From IMG/VR virus record IMGVR_UViG_3300010883_000090, positions 1 through 43,054 of that record: a stretch of 43,054 nt of DNA; one strand, written 5' to 3'. Positions 1-7,806 of this stretch are shown piece by piece. The stretch is from a virus. The stretch's first letter is position 1. Each line of letters starts with the position of its first letter. A program made the position numbers and the translations under genes. The notes under the pieces are model-generated. The model ran no database searches, was not told the DNA's origin, and worked only from the letters and a program-made list of their open reading frames with translations.

Positions 1-972
1 CAACGAGTAGTTGACCATTTCGGCCTTGATGCGCTGCTTGTCCTGCTCCGATAGCGTGCTGGTGACGACACGCACAACGGCGTAGACGGTGACAAGCTCG
101 GGGCGGAAAAAGGTGATATTGACCGGTTGGCCGAGTGGCGTGGTCGTGTCGGCGGTGATCTTGTTCGGGAATGCGCTGTCTCGATTCAGTCCGACGCCGG
201 GGTTCTTGCGCGAGGCGATGGCGCGCAGCACATCGTCATCGCTGCCGCCATCCACAAAGATGGCCATGGAATGCCCGGCCAGACCGTCAGCGTCGATACC
301 ATCCTCGGCATTCTCGAAGACCTGCAATTGCTTGACGCCCTCAACATTGCCCACGGCGGCATAGATATTGTCTATCTGATTTGATCCTGGCAGGGCGACC
401 GAGGCATTACGCCGATTGCGTAGCGCGCTGTCAGATTCTTCATCAAGGCCCAGCGAGGCGCCTGCGGCATTCGTCACCGATTGAACGCCACCGACCGGTG
501 TTGCAATGATGGACAGATCACCCGGCGAGGCTGTGACAGCCCCAGCAGTGAGCGCTGTAACGCCGACCGTAGCACCGCCCCCCGTCACTGTTACCGCGCC
601 ATCAGTACGCCACAGCGAATCGGTAGCGCGGTTGCGAATCTGCGTGCCGGCTGGAATAACTGTGCCGCTGACGCCGGTGAAGCTGACGGTAGCGGTTGAA
701 AAGGTCGCAGCCTGCCGATTAATCCCGGCAAACATGGCGATGCGGTCAAGCTGCTGGCCGATGGCGCTTTGCGGATCGACCGACTGATAAGCAAAAGTGA
801 CTTGCTCGTCCAGGTTCGCCAGCGTTTCGCACCACGCGGCAATCTGGAGCCCGTCCGGCGACTCAGGCGAGATGTTCCAGTCATCGTCGATGTCCAGATA
901 CCGCGCCCGCATGGCCGTTAGGTAGGCGCTGAGCGGCGTGCCGGTGACGCCTGCTGCGGTAATTTCGGCCAT
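1..972 (-). CDS. Baseplate J-like protein, N-terminal part (gene cut by window edge)
   Basis: Baseplate wedge protein of the gpJ/Mu gp47 type, linking hub and sheath to the tail fibres. The ATG at 972 follows a GAGAGG ribosome site, and 324 codons are open to the left edge. The N-terminal region (LDIDDDWNISPESPDG, then an EQVTFAYQSVDPQSA stretch) and the later glycine/alanine-rich beta region fit the family. The gene continues at the right end of the window (42867-43054, minus). It follows the gp25-like gene directly, the usual order in contractile-tail baseplate operons. The full protein would be about 386 residues, normal for the family. Confidence 0.85.
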   Translation of the reverse strand, partial: MAEITAAGVTGTPLSAYLTAMRARYLDIDDDWNISPESPDGLQIAAWCETLANLDEQVTFAYQSVDPQSAIGQQLDRIAMFAGINRQAATFSTATVSFTGVSGTVIPAGTQIRNRATDSLWRTDGAVTVTGGGATVGVTALTAGAVTASPGDLSIIATPVGGVQSVTNAAGASLGLDEESDSALRNRRNASVALPGSNQIDNIYAAVGNVEGVKQLQVFENAEDGIDADGLAGHSMAIFVDGGSDDDVLRAIASRKNPGVGLNRDSAFPNKITADTTTPLGQPVNITFFRPELVTVYAVVRVVTSTLSEQDKQRIKAEMVNYSL

Positions 973-1323
973 TTAGATAATCCTCTCGTCGAGCGTGAAC
1001 TGGATTTGCTCGTTGTTAACGTCAATCACGCTGGCCTGTACGGTGATCTTGCGCTCGCGCGGCTCGATGGTGAGCGCGAGCTCACTGATCCCAATAACGC
1101 CCGGCGCAGTAATGATGCGCCGTTTCAGCGTGGACTCTGCGAAGTCCTGCCGGGTCTTGCCCAGCACAGAACCGAACCAGTCGGTGCCGGTGGTGGCGTC
1201 GAGGAAAAATTCACCCAGGAACAGCCGCAGGCGCCGGATTATGGCCTGGCGTGTCGCCTCCTTGCCGGTGGCGAACTCCTGGCCGCTGGTCACGATGTCG
1301 CCGTCTGTGAAGTTGCGAATCAT
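973..1323 (-). CDS. Baseplate wedge protein, gp25/gpW-like
   Basis: A 116-residue protein with the small gp25-like fold: an N-terminal DGDIVTSGQEFATGKEATRQAI segment, a central LFLGEFFLDATTGTDWF motif and a C-terminal beta hairpin. Family members form the inner baseplate wedge and nucleate sheath assembly. It lies between the spike and J genes, where gp25-like genes are found in myoviruses, and its start codon touches the stop of the spike gene, implying translational coupling. The assignment rests on length, motif pattern and gene order. Confidence 0.75.
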   Translation of the reverse strand: MIRNFTDGDIVTSGQEFATGKEATRQAIIRRLRLFLGEFFLDATTGTDWFGSVLGKTRQDFAESTLKRRIITAPGVIGISELALTIEPRERKITVQASVIDVNNEQIQFTLDERII

Positions 1324-1925
1324 TACTTCGGCCCCCCTGTATCCTGCTGGCTGTTGTTGTCACTGTCCGCGCCTTGTGGGTGCGTGTGCGTGTCGCCTAC
1401 GTTGGTGCCGTTGTGCGTCAGCGTGCTGGAGGTAATCTCCACGCTGGCAGCGGTGAGCGTGATGTTGCCGGGCGTCAGATGAATCCGCGTCGCGCCGTCA
1501 TAGCTGCTCAAGCCGACCCCTTCATTGATGAACTCGGGAATGATGCGCGGCGCAGAGCGGATACCCGGCACGAAGTAACAATCCTCTGCGGAGAACATGC
1601 GCAGCTCATGCGGCGCGACCGGCCCGCCCTGGTCGTTCCACGTGTCGATCGCTCGCTGGCTGAAGTGAATCAGCCCTTCTGTTCCTGGCTGGATCTGATG
1701 CCACATGTACCACTCGCCATCGCCGGCGAATTGGACGCGGACATTCTCGATAACCGGGATAGTGCGAAAGGTGCCGTTAATGCGCTTCTGGATGCCGCAT
1801 TCAATCTGAGCCATCTGTGAGCCAGGATCGAAGGCAATCACCTTGCCCGGCAGACAGACCATCAGGTCACGCAGCCGGGACTCAATCGCGGCGTTGATCA
1901 GGTCAAGAAAAGGGGATTCGTTCAT
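1323..1925 (-). CDS. Baseplate spike protein, gp138/gpV-like
   Basis: About 200 residues. An N-terminal OB-fold-like region (LPGKVIAFDPGSQMAQIECGIQKR) is followed by repeated beta strands (GATRIHLTPGNITLTAASVEI) and a histidine-rich tip (GDTHTHPQG), typical of membrane-piercing spikes that bind metal at the tip. I chose the ATG at 1925 because it overlaps the TGA of the upstream hub gene (ATGA); the frame runs further upstream but inside that gene. It probably forms the trimeric needle under the hub. Confidence 0.75.
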   Translation of the reverse strand: MNESPFLDLINAAIESRLRDLMVCLPGKVIAFDPGSQMAQIECGIQKRINGTFRTIPVIENVRVQFAGDGEWYMWHQIQPGTEGLIHFSQRAIDTWNDQGGPVAPHELRMFSAEDCYFVPGIRSAPRIIPEFINEGVGLSSYDGATRIHLTPGNITLTAASVEITSSTLTHNGTNVGDTHTHPQGADSDNNSQQDTGGPK

Positions 1926-2803
1926 GCTTGCCGATACCCCTCTATGGATGTGTCCCATGTGTCGCCGTGAAAGTCGCCCTCATGGCGTACATTCATGACG
2001 CCGTAAATACCGCTGCCCCCGGCCGGGTCGGCCTCCATCATCTCGGCTGAGTACACGCCGGAGAATGCGAAGTTGCGCGTATTGGCCCGCAGGTCGATCC
2101 GCTCGCCGGGCATGATGGCCGGGTCCAGCTTCTTCGATACCTCGATTTGCTGGGGCATGATTTGCGGCGAGCCGATCATGCCGGTCTCAGCCGATACGAT
2201 ATGCGGCGGGGTTTGACGCGATGCGGGCCTGCCGTTCTCGTCCAACTTGATGATGGTCAGGCGCGTTCCGCTCATGTACCACGTGAAGCCGTGCGTGCGG
2301 GCCAGTTCGTTCATGCAGGCCGTGGCCGAGGTGCATACGCTGCGGCCCTTGATCGCTTTCGGGAGACTGGAGAAGTCGCCAACGAACTCGACTGGCAGCA
2401 GCATTGCCTCGGCCACCTCGCGGATAATGTCGGCTTGCGGCGTGTTCTCGCCCCAGGTCTTGCTGATGAATCCGTCTGCCTGCTTGGCGGCTGCGGTGCG
2501 GCAATAGAATTTGATGTAAGAATCAACGCCTTCGCGCCCGATCTCGAAGTTGATCACGCCCCCGGAGAAGATCAGGCCGGGCTGATTGCCATAGCCTGCC
2601 GACAGCGTGACCTGGTCGAACTTGTTATAGATAGCGCGGCGGGTTTTGGCAGATGCTCCATACAGCGTGATTTCTGCAATGCTGCCCTCGGTGCCGTACT
2701 TGCAATCCACGCTGAACGTGACTTGCATGGGCGGTTCATAGACCAGTTCGTCCGCACCGCTGCGCAGGGTCAGCCGGTAGTTACGCCCGAGAAACTGTGT
2801 CAT
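1922..2803 (-). CDS. Baseplate hub protein, gpD-like (T4 gp27 type)
   Basis: A 293-residue hub protein. The N-terminal beta domain and the SVCTSATACMNELARTHGFTWYMSGTRLTII region resemble late-control D/gp27-like proteins, which form the ring that carries the spike. It overlaps the plug gene upstream by about 23 bp and the spike gene downstream by 4 bp, a tightly coupled baseplate cassette. Length is normal. Recognised from motif pattern and synteny, not by alignment. Confidence 0.7.
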   Translation of the reverse strand: MTQFLGRNYRLTLRSGADELVYEPPMQVTFSVDCKYGTEGSIAEITLYGASAKTRRAIYNKFDQVTLSAGYGNQPGLIFSGGVINFEIGREGVDSYIKFYCRTAAAKQADGFISKTWGENTPQADIIREVAEAMLLPVEFVGDFSSLPKAIKGRSVCTSATACMNELARTHGFTWYMSGTRLTIIKLDENGRPASRQTPPHIVSAETGMIGSPQIMPQQIEVSKKLDPAIMPGERIDLRANTRNFAFSGVYSAEMMEADPAGGSGIYGVMNVRHEGDFHGDTWDTSIEGYRQA

Positions 2804-3083
2804 CGAACCACCTCAGCTTATTTGCAATGCCCAGGTTGCCGATGGTCGCGGGCTCGCCTTCCAGCACAATCCGGCCCAGCTCGACATTCAGCCCGGCCAG
2901 CAGGTTGATACCCGGATGCAGCGCCCGGCCTAGCGCAATGGGCGAGCCGTCAGCGCGGCGCATATCCACGGAGTAATACCCATGTCGGGTAGACCAGCGC
3001 AAGCGGAACTGAATATAAGTGCCGGCCAGGGTGACGCCGAAGCGCTGGAAGGCATCGCCGGGGCGCAGGGGAATGGTTTTCAT
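2781..3083 (-). CDS. Baseplate plug-like protein (DUF6983 type)
   Basis: A 100-residue all-beta protein (TIPLRPGDAFQRFGVTLAGT, RLRWSTRHGYYSVDMRRADG, GINLLAGLN) of the type annotated as phage baseplate plug. It lies between a Dit-like protein and the hub, the normal place for this family. Its ATG overlaps the upstream stop and its 3' end overlaps the hub start by 23 bp. The function is inferred from this context. Confidence 0.65.
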   Translation of the reverse strand: MKTIPLRPGDAFQRFGVTLAGTYIQFRLRWSTRHGYYSVDMRRADGSPIALGRALHPGINLLAGLNVELGRIVLEGEPATIGNLGIANKLRWFDDTVSRA

Positions 3084-3742
3084 TGCAAGCCTTGCTCCCC
3101 TAGGTCATTTTCGGTCTGCGCTTGAGTTGCCGCCGTATCGCCGACTGGCAGGTTGCTGTTCACGATGGCCTGATTCGCTAGGCTGTCCACGATGTAGAGT
3201 TTCTGCATCTCTACCACCAGCTCTAAGCCGCCCTCGTTCTCCTTGGTGACTTGAACGCGGGTATTGGTGATCAGCACATTGGTGTATGTCTCTTTTGCGC
3301 CTACCACGTCGATTAGCTGATGACTCTGCTGTAGCGCCCGAATGGCCTTGAGAAGTTGCGAGGACCGCAGTTCGCCACTACCCGCCAGCTCACTCAGGAC
3401 AGAACCGCCGAGACCCGACACCGCAGCCCCAGCGCCGCCCAGCATGCCGATGGCTGCGCCTGCCGCCGTACCGATCACCGCGCCCGGCAGCGAGCCCATC
3501 CCGGCCAGTGCTTCGGGCATGCTTGCGCGGGCCATCAGTGCCTTGATGGGATTGTCCGACAGCGCAACGGTCATGGTCAGGCGCAACGGCCTGTCCACCG
3601 CGTGATCATTGCCAATCGCGCCCGTCTCTATCGGGTACTCCGTCACGTCTGTGATCAGCTCGCTCGATTCCTCAAGCAGCGCATCAAAGTACAGCCCGCC
3701 GATATCTGGCCGGGATTTACTGAATATGCCGACTACGGACAT
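3080..3742 (-). CDS. Dit-like baseplate protein
   Basis: A 220-residue protein with an N-terminal beta domain (GGLYFDALLEESSELITDVTEYPIE, then LTMTVALS), a glycine/alanine-rich middle (residues about 85-120), and a C-terminal half containing TYTNVLITNTRVQVTKENEGGLELVVEMQKLYIV. This resembles the Dit-like N-terminal domain of phage baseplate proteins, which sits between tail tube and hub. The 11-bp gap to the tape measure gene and the overlap with the plug gene place it in the baseplate cassette. Confidence 0.65.
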   Translation of the reverse strand: MSVVGIFSKSRPDIGGLYFDALLEESSELITDVTEYPIETGAIGNDHAVDRPLRLTMTVALSDNPIKALMARASMPEALAGMGSLPGAVIGTAAGAAIGMLGGAGAAVSGLGGSVLSELAGSGELRSSQLLKAIRALQQSHQLIDVVGAKETYTNVLITNTRVQVTKENEGGLELVVEMQKLYIVDSLANQAIVNSNLPVGDTAATQAQTENDLGEQGLQ

Positions 3743-3753
3743 GGGCTGATTCC

Positions 3754-5019
3754 TTATGCAACGTTGGTGGGGATGCCGTCGCGGCTGATGTCTACCATGC
3801 GGCCTACTTCGTCGCGGATCACACCACGCACGCGCTCGGAGGTCAGCATGGGGTCAGTTGAGCCTCTGGCATCCACATTTATATTCATGGTTGTCGAGCT
3901 TGACGCGGTAGGCCGGGACAGCGACGGAACGTAGCTAGGCAGCAAGCGCCGATTGCCTTCCATTAGGTCGGCGTTGCTGCCTTGCGGGATCAGCTCGGAG
4001 GCGGACGGCTCGTAATCCATTTCGCCGGGGCTCAGGCCTGACTTGCCAGCCCTCGGGGATCTGCTCGGCGGCTCGTACTTGATCCCGCCTCGCCGCTCTC
4101 TGATTTGCTGCCAGCGCTCTGACCAGCTCGTCCCTGTATTTTCCTTGATGTACTCGTCCGCCTTTCCGAACGCCTGCATCGGCAGAGCGGTAAACGGGTT
4201 GTTCTTCAGATACAGATCAAGCGCATTCTCCGCGCCCGCGCTCTGTGCTATCTCGTCCGCCTTCTCCAGAAAAGAGGCGTCATCCTTGTTGAGGATCACC
4301 ATCCATGCGGTCGCGCCTTTCGCCCATTCGGTCATGCCCGGAAGCATTTGTGTAGCGACCATTTCGCGAAAGCTGTTCAGCGACTTGCTTAGCTCGCCCA
4401 TTGCGGCGGTGTATTCGGCGGACTGCTGATATAGATCCTCGTCGGCGTTCCCCAGCTCGTCTGATCGGCGGTAGTCCGACATGGTGCGGTCATAGTCGGT
4501 CATCACCCCGTACTGACCGGTTCCGGAGAACCCTAGCTCGCTGACGGCTCGGCGCTGACGCTCTGGATCTGCGATTGCGCTGACTTCGCGCATGAGGTAG
4601 TCAAGTCCTTCCTCATTGTTCATGCCCATAAGGCTGTGCAGATTCATGCCCGACTCGATCAAGGCCCACTCTGACAGCTCGCCGCGCATTGCTTGCGTGC
4701 GCAGGCTATCCACGTTCTCAAACATGGACATCATGTCGGAATCAGGGTTAGCGCTGCCGGCTTGGCCAAGCGCGAACTTGAGTTGCTGCGCCTTGCGGAT
4801 GCCGACGCCTAGCGAGTCTGCCCATTTGCCCATGGTGTCAGTTGAGCGCGCAACGCCGTCTGACATTTTGGTCAGACCAGCGCCGACGCCGATAGCCGTA
4901 GTGCCTAGAGCTAGCGCCTTGGTGCGTAGGCCGGAGAACTGGTTGTTGGCCTCTTTAAAGCCTTTCGCTTCTACATCAAGTCCGAGGCGAATAAGGAGTG
5001 AATCAATTGTCTCAGCCAT
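3754..5019 (-). CDS. Tail tape measure protein
   Basis: A 421-residue protein. The N-terminus (AETIDSLLIRLGLDVEAKGFKE) is typical of tape measure proteins, followed by a long helical region and a low-complexity Gly/Ser/Pro stretch near residues 310-370. The ATG at 5019 is preceded by GGAG at good spacing; the frame extends four codons to an unlikely TTG. At about 0.15 nm per residue this predicts a short tail of roughly 60 nm. In this virus the gene is separated from its upstream tail genes by the oppositely oriented homing-endonuclease-like gene. Confidence 0.75.
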   Translation of the reverse strand: MAETIDSLLIRLGLDVEAKGFKEANNQFSGLRTKALALGTTAIGVGAGLTKMSDGVARSTDTMGKWADSLGVGIRKAQQLKFALGQAGSANPDSDMMSMFENVDSLRTQAMRGELSEWALIESGMNLHSLMGMNNEEGLDYLMREVSAIADPERQRRAVSELGFSGTGQYGVMTDYDRTMSDYRRSDELGNADEDLYQQSAEYTAAMGELSKSLNSFREMVATQMLPGMTEWAKGATAWMVILNKDDASFLEKADEIAQSAGAENALDLYLKNNPFTALPMQAFGKADEYIKENTGTSWSERWQQIRERRGGIKYEPPSRSPRAGKSGLSPGEMDYEPSASELIPQGSNADLMEGNRRLLPSYVPSLSRPTASSSTTMNINVDARGSTDPMLTSERVRGVIRDEVGRMVDISRDGIPTNVA

Positions 5020-5033
5020 GCCTAGCTCCAAGT

Positions 5034-5067
5034 TTGGAATTCAGGGCGCGCCTGAATCATGTATAAT
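5034..5067 (+). promoter_or_regulatory. Promoter of the GIY-YIG gene (perfect TATAAT)
   Basis: A perfect -10 box, TATAAT, lies at 5062-5067. No good -35 box sits at the ideal distance: TTGGAA at 5034-5039 is 22 bp away and TTCAGG at 5040 is weak. A start about 7 nt after the -10 would put +1 near 5074, exactly the first base of the leader RNA's closing stem. Confidence 0.55.
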
Positions 5068-5073
5068 CAAATC

Positions 5074-5158
5074 GTGCGGCTAGGTCGGCCAACCGAAAAG
5101 GCGTAACGTTCCACGCCCTGCCGCACTCCCCAATGGAGCGATAGCTAAGGAACGAGCT
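5074..5158 (+). ncRNA. Structured 5' leader RNA: three-way junction plus RBS hairpin
   Basis: GTGCGGC (5074-5080) pairs perfectly with GCCGCAC (5120-5126) and encloses two arms: TCGG-CCAA-CCGA (5085-5096) and GGCGT-N8-ACGCC (5100-5117). A small CTCC/GGAG hairpin follows. Then ATAGCT (5141-5146) pairs with AGCTAT (5155-5160), holding the AAGGA ribosome site in the loop and the first two bases of the ATG in the stem. I do not recognise a named RNA family. The layout suggests translational control or a protein-binding RNA. Confidence 0.55.
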
Positions 5159-6334
5159 ATGTCTAAGCGTGTGTGCAAGTCTGCCGACTGGGTTGGTCAG
5201 TCAATAACTACCGATAGCGGCGTTGAACTTAAAGTTGTTTCGCATAATGGTCTTTCCGGAAACTCCAGCCGCCACGGCTTCTACTGCAAGGTCTGCGCTG
5301 CGGACTCCGAGCTATTCGGGGACGGCGTGTTTTGGTCTAGGGTCCATTCGATCACCCACAAAAGCGCCACTCCTTGCGGATGCGCCCGTCACCCGAGATG
5401 GGATGAGCGTCAGTTCTTGATCAGGGCTGCGCGGGCCGGCAAGGAGCGCGGGCTTTATGTCTCTGGCTACTCCGAGCCGTTTCGCGGGGCATATACCAAG
5501 CTGGCGGTGTCGTGCGAAAAGCATGGCGACATAAACACTCTTGCGCTAAACAACTTGATCAACTCAGGGCACGGATGCCGGCTGTGCTACGAGGCACGCG
5601 TATCCAGTCGGGCCATATCAAACGAAAAGCTCACTCGAAAATATGCAAGGCGATGCGGCTACCCAGCAGGGACAACAATTGAGCGCTCCACCAGGCTAAC
5701 TAACGGTCGCCGAAAACACGCCATTATCCGATGCCCTGACTGCGCCTCGGATGAGTTCGCGCAGGCCGGTCTGTGCGATGGAGTCTTCGAGATAGAAGCG
5801 GCATCGCTGTCCGCCGGAGTAACTGGTTGTCGATGCGGAAAGACCCGCCCGGTCCGCGAAGAAATAAGATCCTACCAAGTTCAAGGACTTCTATCTGAGT
5901 CCGGGCACAAGTTCCTCGGATGGCGTGACAGCTACACGAACAAGAACACTAAAGTCGTTGCTGAATGCCCGGATCATGGAATCTACCACCCGACCATTAC
6001 CTCTTTACTTAGAGGGAGCCGGTGCCCGGCCTGCTCCGCAGGAGGGTACAGCGTCAACAAGCCAGGGCATTGCTACCTGCTAAAATCAGAGTGCGGGTCT
6101 CTCCTCAAGATAGGGATAAGCAATGACCCGACTCAGCGCGTCAAAGACCTTGTCAGATTTACCCCGTTTGCATTTGAGCTGGTCATGGTCAAGCCTATGG
6201 CAGGGCCAAAGGCTCCGGTCGTAGAGACGATGATTAAGCGCCGCTTTGCCTCGGCACAGCTAAGCGGGTTCAATGGGGCTTCGGAGTGGCTGATAATGGA
6301 CGATGCCATCTCCGCTATGCTTATGGCTGCGTAA
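5159..6334 (+). CDS. GIY-YIG (T5orf172/MUG113-type) homing-endonuclease-like protein with zinc-ribbon repeats
   Basis: A 391-residue protein. The N-terminal two thirds contain repeated zinc-binding modules: CxxC near residues 42-45, CEKHG...GCRLC, RCPDC...CRCG and CPDHGIYHPTITSLLRGSRCPAC. The C-terminus (HCYLLKSECGSLLKIGISNDPTQRV, later SEWL) is a degenerate GIY-YIG nuclease of the T5orf172/MUG113 kind. It lies antisense in the tail operon, has its own promoter and structured leader, and ends 14 bp inside the convergent small gene. These traits suggest a freestanding mobile endonuclease (moron). Its DNA target is unknown. Confidence 0.75.
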   Translation: MSKRVCKSADWVGQSITTDSGVELKVVSHNGLSGNSSRHGFYCKVCAADSELFGDGVFWSRVHSITHKSATPCGCARHPRWDERQFLIRAARAGKERGLYVSGYSEPFRGAYTKLAVSCEKHGDINTLALNNLINSGHGCRLCYEARVSSRAISNEKLTRKYARRCGYPAGTTIERSTRLTNGRRKHAIIRCPDCASDEFAQAGLCDGVFEIEAASLSAGVTGCRCGKTRPVREEIRSYQVQGLLSESGHKFLGWRDSYTNKNTKVVAECPDHGIYHPTITSLLRGSRCPACSAGGYSVNKPGHCYLLKSECGSLLKIGISNDPTQRVKDLVRFTPFAFELVMVKPMAGPKAPVVETMIKRRFASAQLSGFNGASEWLIMDDAISAMLMAA

Positions 6335-6518
6335 CTTGCGGGTCGTCATTCATGACGGCCCACACTAGAGCGATACCCCAGCCGATAACGGTCCAGCCGA
6401 GGAAGATGTTCAGCATGGCGATGGCGACAGCATTATGCTTGCCGCGTGATCGCGCAATAAACGCAGGGATCAAATAAACCAGCAGGCCCACTACGAACGA
6501 CACTTCGAATAATGTCAC
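6321..6518 (-). CDS. Superinfection immunity protein (Imm_superinfect family)
   Basis: A 65-residue protein with two membrane segments: FVVGLLVYLIPAFIA, then AIAMLNIFLGWTVIGWGIALVWA. The IARSRGKHNAVAIAMLNIFLGWTVIGW signature matches the family related to T4 Imm, which blocks DNA injection by superinfecting phage at the inner membrane. The start is GTG at 6518, overlapping the upstream TGA (GTGA). It lies in the tail operon between the tail chaperone and tape measure genes, an unusual site for an exclusion gene, so it may act late in infection or be expressed from an internal promoter in the lysogen. Confidence 0.75.
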   Translation of the reverse strand: MTLFEVSFVVGLLVYLIPAFIARSRGKHNAVAIAMLNIFLGWTVIGWGIALVWAVMNDDPQVTQP

Positions 6519-6778
6519 TTATCACCCCCATCCATGGGCGGCACCTTGAACGTTTTCCAGGGCCGCATGTAGTCATCGAGAAAGCCAAGGCCCACCACCT
6601 CATCCCAGAACAGGCTCGACTCGCTGTGAGCGTATAGCTGGAGCGTTGAGCCGTTGGAGATAAGCGGCGTCTCGCGGCAAGGTATGCCGTCGCTCATGCG
6701 CAGCGATTGACTGCGTATGTGTAACGTCTTCCCCCGCTCGTCGATAACCTCAAAGGTGATGCGTAGCTTCTTGTTCAT
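6515..6778 (-). CDS. Hypothetical protein
   Basis: An 87-residue protein of unknown function with an N-terminal beta-rich half (KKLRITFEVIDERGKTLHIRSQ) and a C-terminal acidic/aromatic half. I recognise no family. It starts 49 bp after the frameshifted chaperone ends and overlaps the immunity gene by 4 bp, so it is cotranscribed and translationally coupled with it. It may be a second accessory gene inserted in the tail operon. Confidence 0.6.
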   Translation of the reverse strand: MNKKLRITFEVIDERGKTLHIRSQSLRMSDGIPCRETPLISNGSTLQLYAHSESSLFWDEVVGLGFLDDYMRPWKTFKVPPMDGGDK

Positions 6779-6827
6779 AGCGCCTCGATGTTGAGGCTCA
6801 AGCGTACCGCATGACGTGGCGCTGTGC

Positions 6828-7386
6828 TACTTCGCGGATTCAAGCTGATGCTCGATCTCATCCATGACGCAATGCATTTCCTGAACGTCCAGCAGGTCAT
6901 AGGTGCCATCAGTCATATCCGACCACTTGGCAAGCGGCGGGCATGACTGGCCGAGACCGACACAGGGACGCCACAGGAACCAGTCAACATGCGGGTTTAG
7001 TGGCTCGGCTCCGTCGCGACTTCTGCGGTTGCTTTTCGGAGCTGCCAGAAAGGGGCGAGGTTTTCGACTAGCGCCCTCCCGACCAGAAGATAGAAGTCCT
7101 GCGGATTGTCTTGGAACAGGTTCTCGCCTACTGGCACCTTGTCGGCGCTGCGCACAATCAGATCCTCGCGGCCCGACACAAAGCAGAGCTTACGCAATGC
7201 CGCGAAGTCGTCAGGGTGAATCTGCGTCAGCGCCACCACAAGGGCCATGTCTGACGCTTCGGATTGCAGGGAGACGATCAAGCCAGTCCGCCCCGCAATG
7301 TGCAGCATATCGATCTGAGACTTCGCCGGGGCGGTGGAGCCGCTGAATTCAGTGTCTCCGGCCTCGACTGTAAAGGGGCGTGCCAT
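6828..7386 (-). CDS. Tail assembly chaperone, long form by -1 frameshift (gpG-gpT analogue)
   Basis: The 0-frame chaperone ends at 6997, but the -1 frame stays open from upstream of that stop to a TAG at 6828-6830. It encodes GAEPLNPHVDWFLWRP, then WSDMTDGTYDLLDVQ, a classic second half of a tail chaperone that has no start or ribosome site of its own. A run of four A residues (CCGAAAAGC on the minus strand, around 7031-7040) is the best slip candidate. It is not a perfect X-XXY-YYZ heptamer, so the exact site is uncertain. The fusion would bind the tape measure during tail assembly. Confidence 0.7.
6997..7386 (-). CDS. Tail assembly chaperone, short form (gpG analogue)
   Basis: A 129-residue protein that starts MARPFTVEAGDTEF at 7386, one base after the tail tube stop, with a GAGG ribosome site inside the tube gene. 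The frame runs further upstream, but that part is antisense-like sequence inside the tube gene. Helical C-terminal half (QDFYLLVGRALVENLAPFWQL). It lies between tail tube and tape measure, where the abundant short form of tail chaperones is encoded. The -1 extension downstream supports the call. Confidence 0.75.
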   Translation of the reverse strand: MARPFTVEAGDTEFSGSTAPAKSQIDMLHIAGRTGLIVSLQSEASDMALVVALTQIHPDDFAALRKLCFVSGREDLIVRSADKVPVGENLFQDNPQDFYLLVGRALVENLAPFWQLRKATAEVATEPSH

Positions 7387-7387
7387 G

Positions 7388-7792
7388 TTATACCTCGTCG
7401 CTATCTGCGCACTCGATGACAATTTGCTCATCGCTGACGCTGGTTTTGCCCGCACGACCCATACTGCCGCGAGTCACCATCACGCCGTCAAAGCCGATGA
7501 CCGTTTCCAGTGTGCCGGACTGGCGAAAACTGAACGTAGCGTCAATGCCGGACTTCTCGGCAGCCAGGATCTGGCGTACCTGCTCGGAGCCGGGCATCAG
7601 GTTGACTGTCAAGCGTTTGGGGCGGGTCAGGTTATCAAGGCGAACCGAAGTCCGCCCGATGCCGCGCTTGAGCGTGGAGCGCTGTTCGATGTCCTCAATG
7701 GTGATAGCCGGGTCGGTATCGCCAAAATCCGTGACAGGGATGCCGAACAAAACCAGCTTTGCGCCGTCAGCGCCGTATCTATTCATAGCCAT
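7388..7792 (-). CDS. Tail tube protein (DUF3277 family)
   Basis: A 134-residue protein whose sequence (MNRYGADGAKLVLFGIPVTDF, then RTSVRLDNLTRPKRLTVNLMPGSEQ) fits the DUF3277/KCP family, the inner tube protein of DUF3383-sheath contractile phages. It lies directly downstream of the sheath, as expected. Each subunit ring stacks on the baseplate, forming the DNA channel. Length is typical of the family. Confidence 0.8.
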   Translation of the reverse strand: MAMNRYGADGAKLVLFGIPVTDFGDTDPAITIEDIEQRSTLKRGIGRTSVRLDNLTRPKRLTVNLMPGSEQVRQILAAEKSGIDATFSFRQSGTLETVIGFDGVMVTRGSMGRAGKTSVSDEQIVIECADSDEV

Positions 7793-7806
7793 GTGTCAGG
7801 ATTCCT

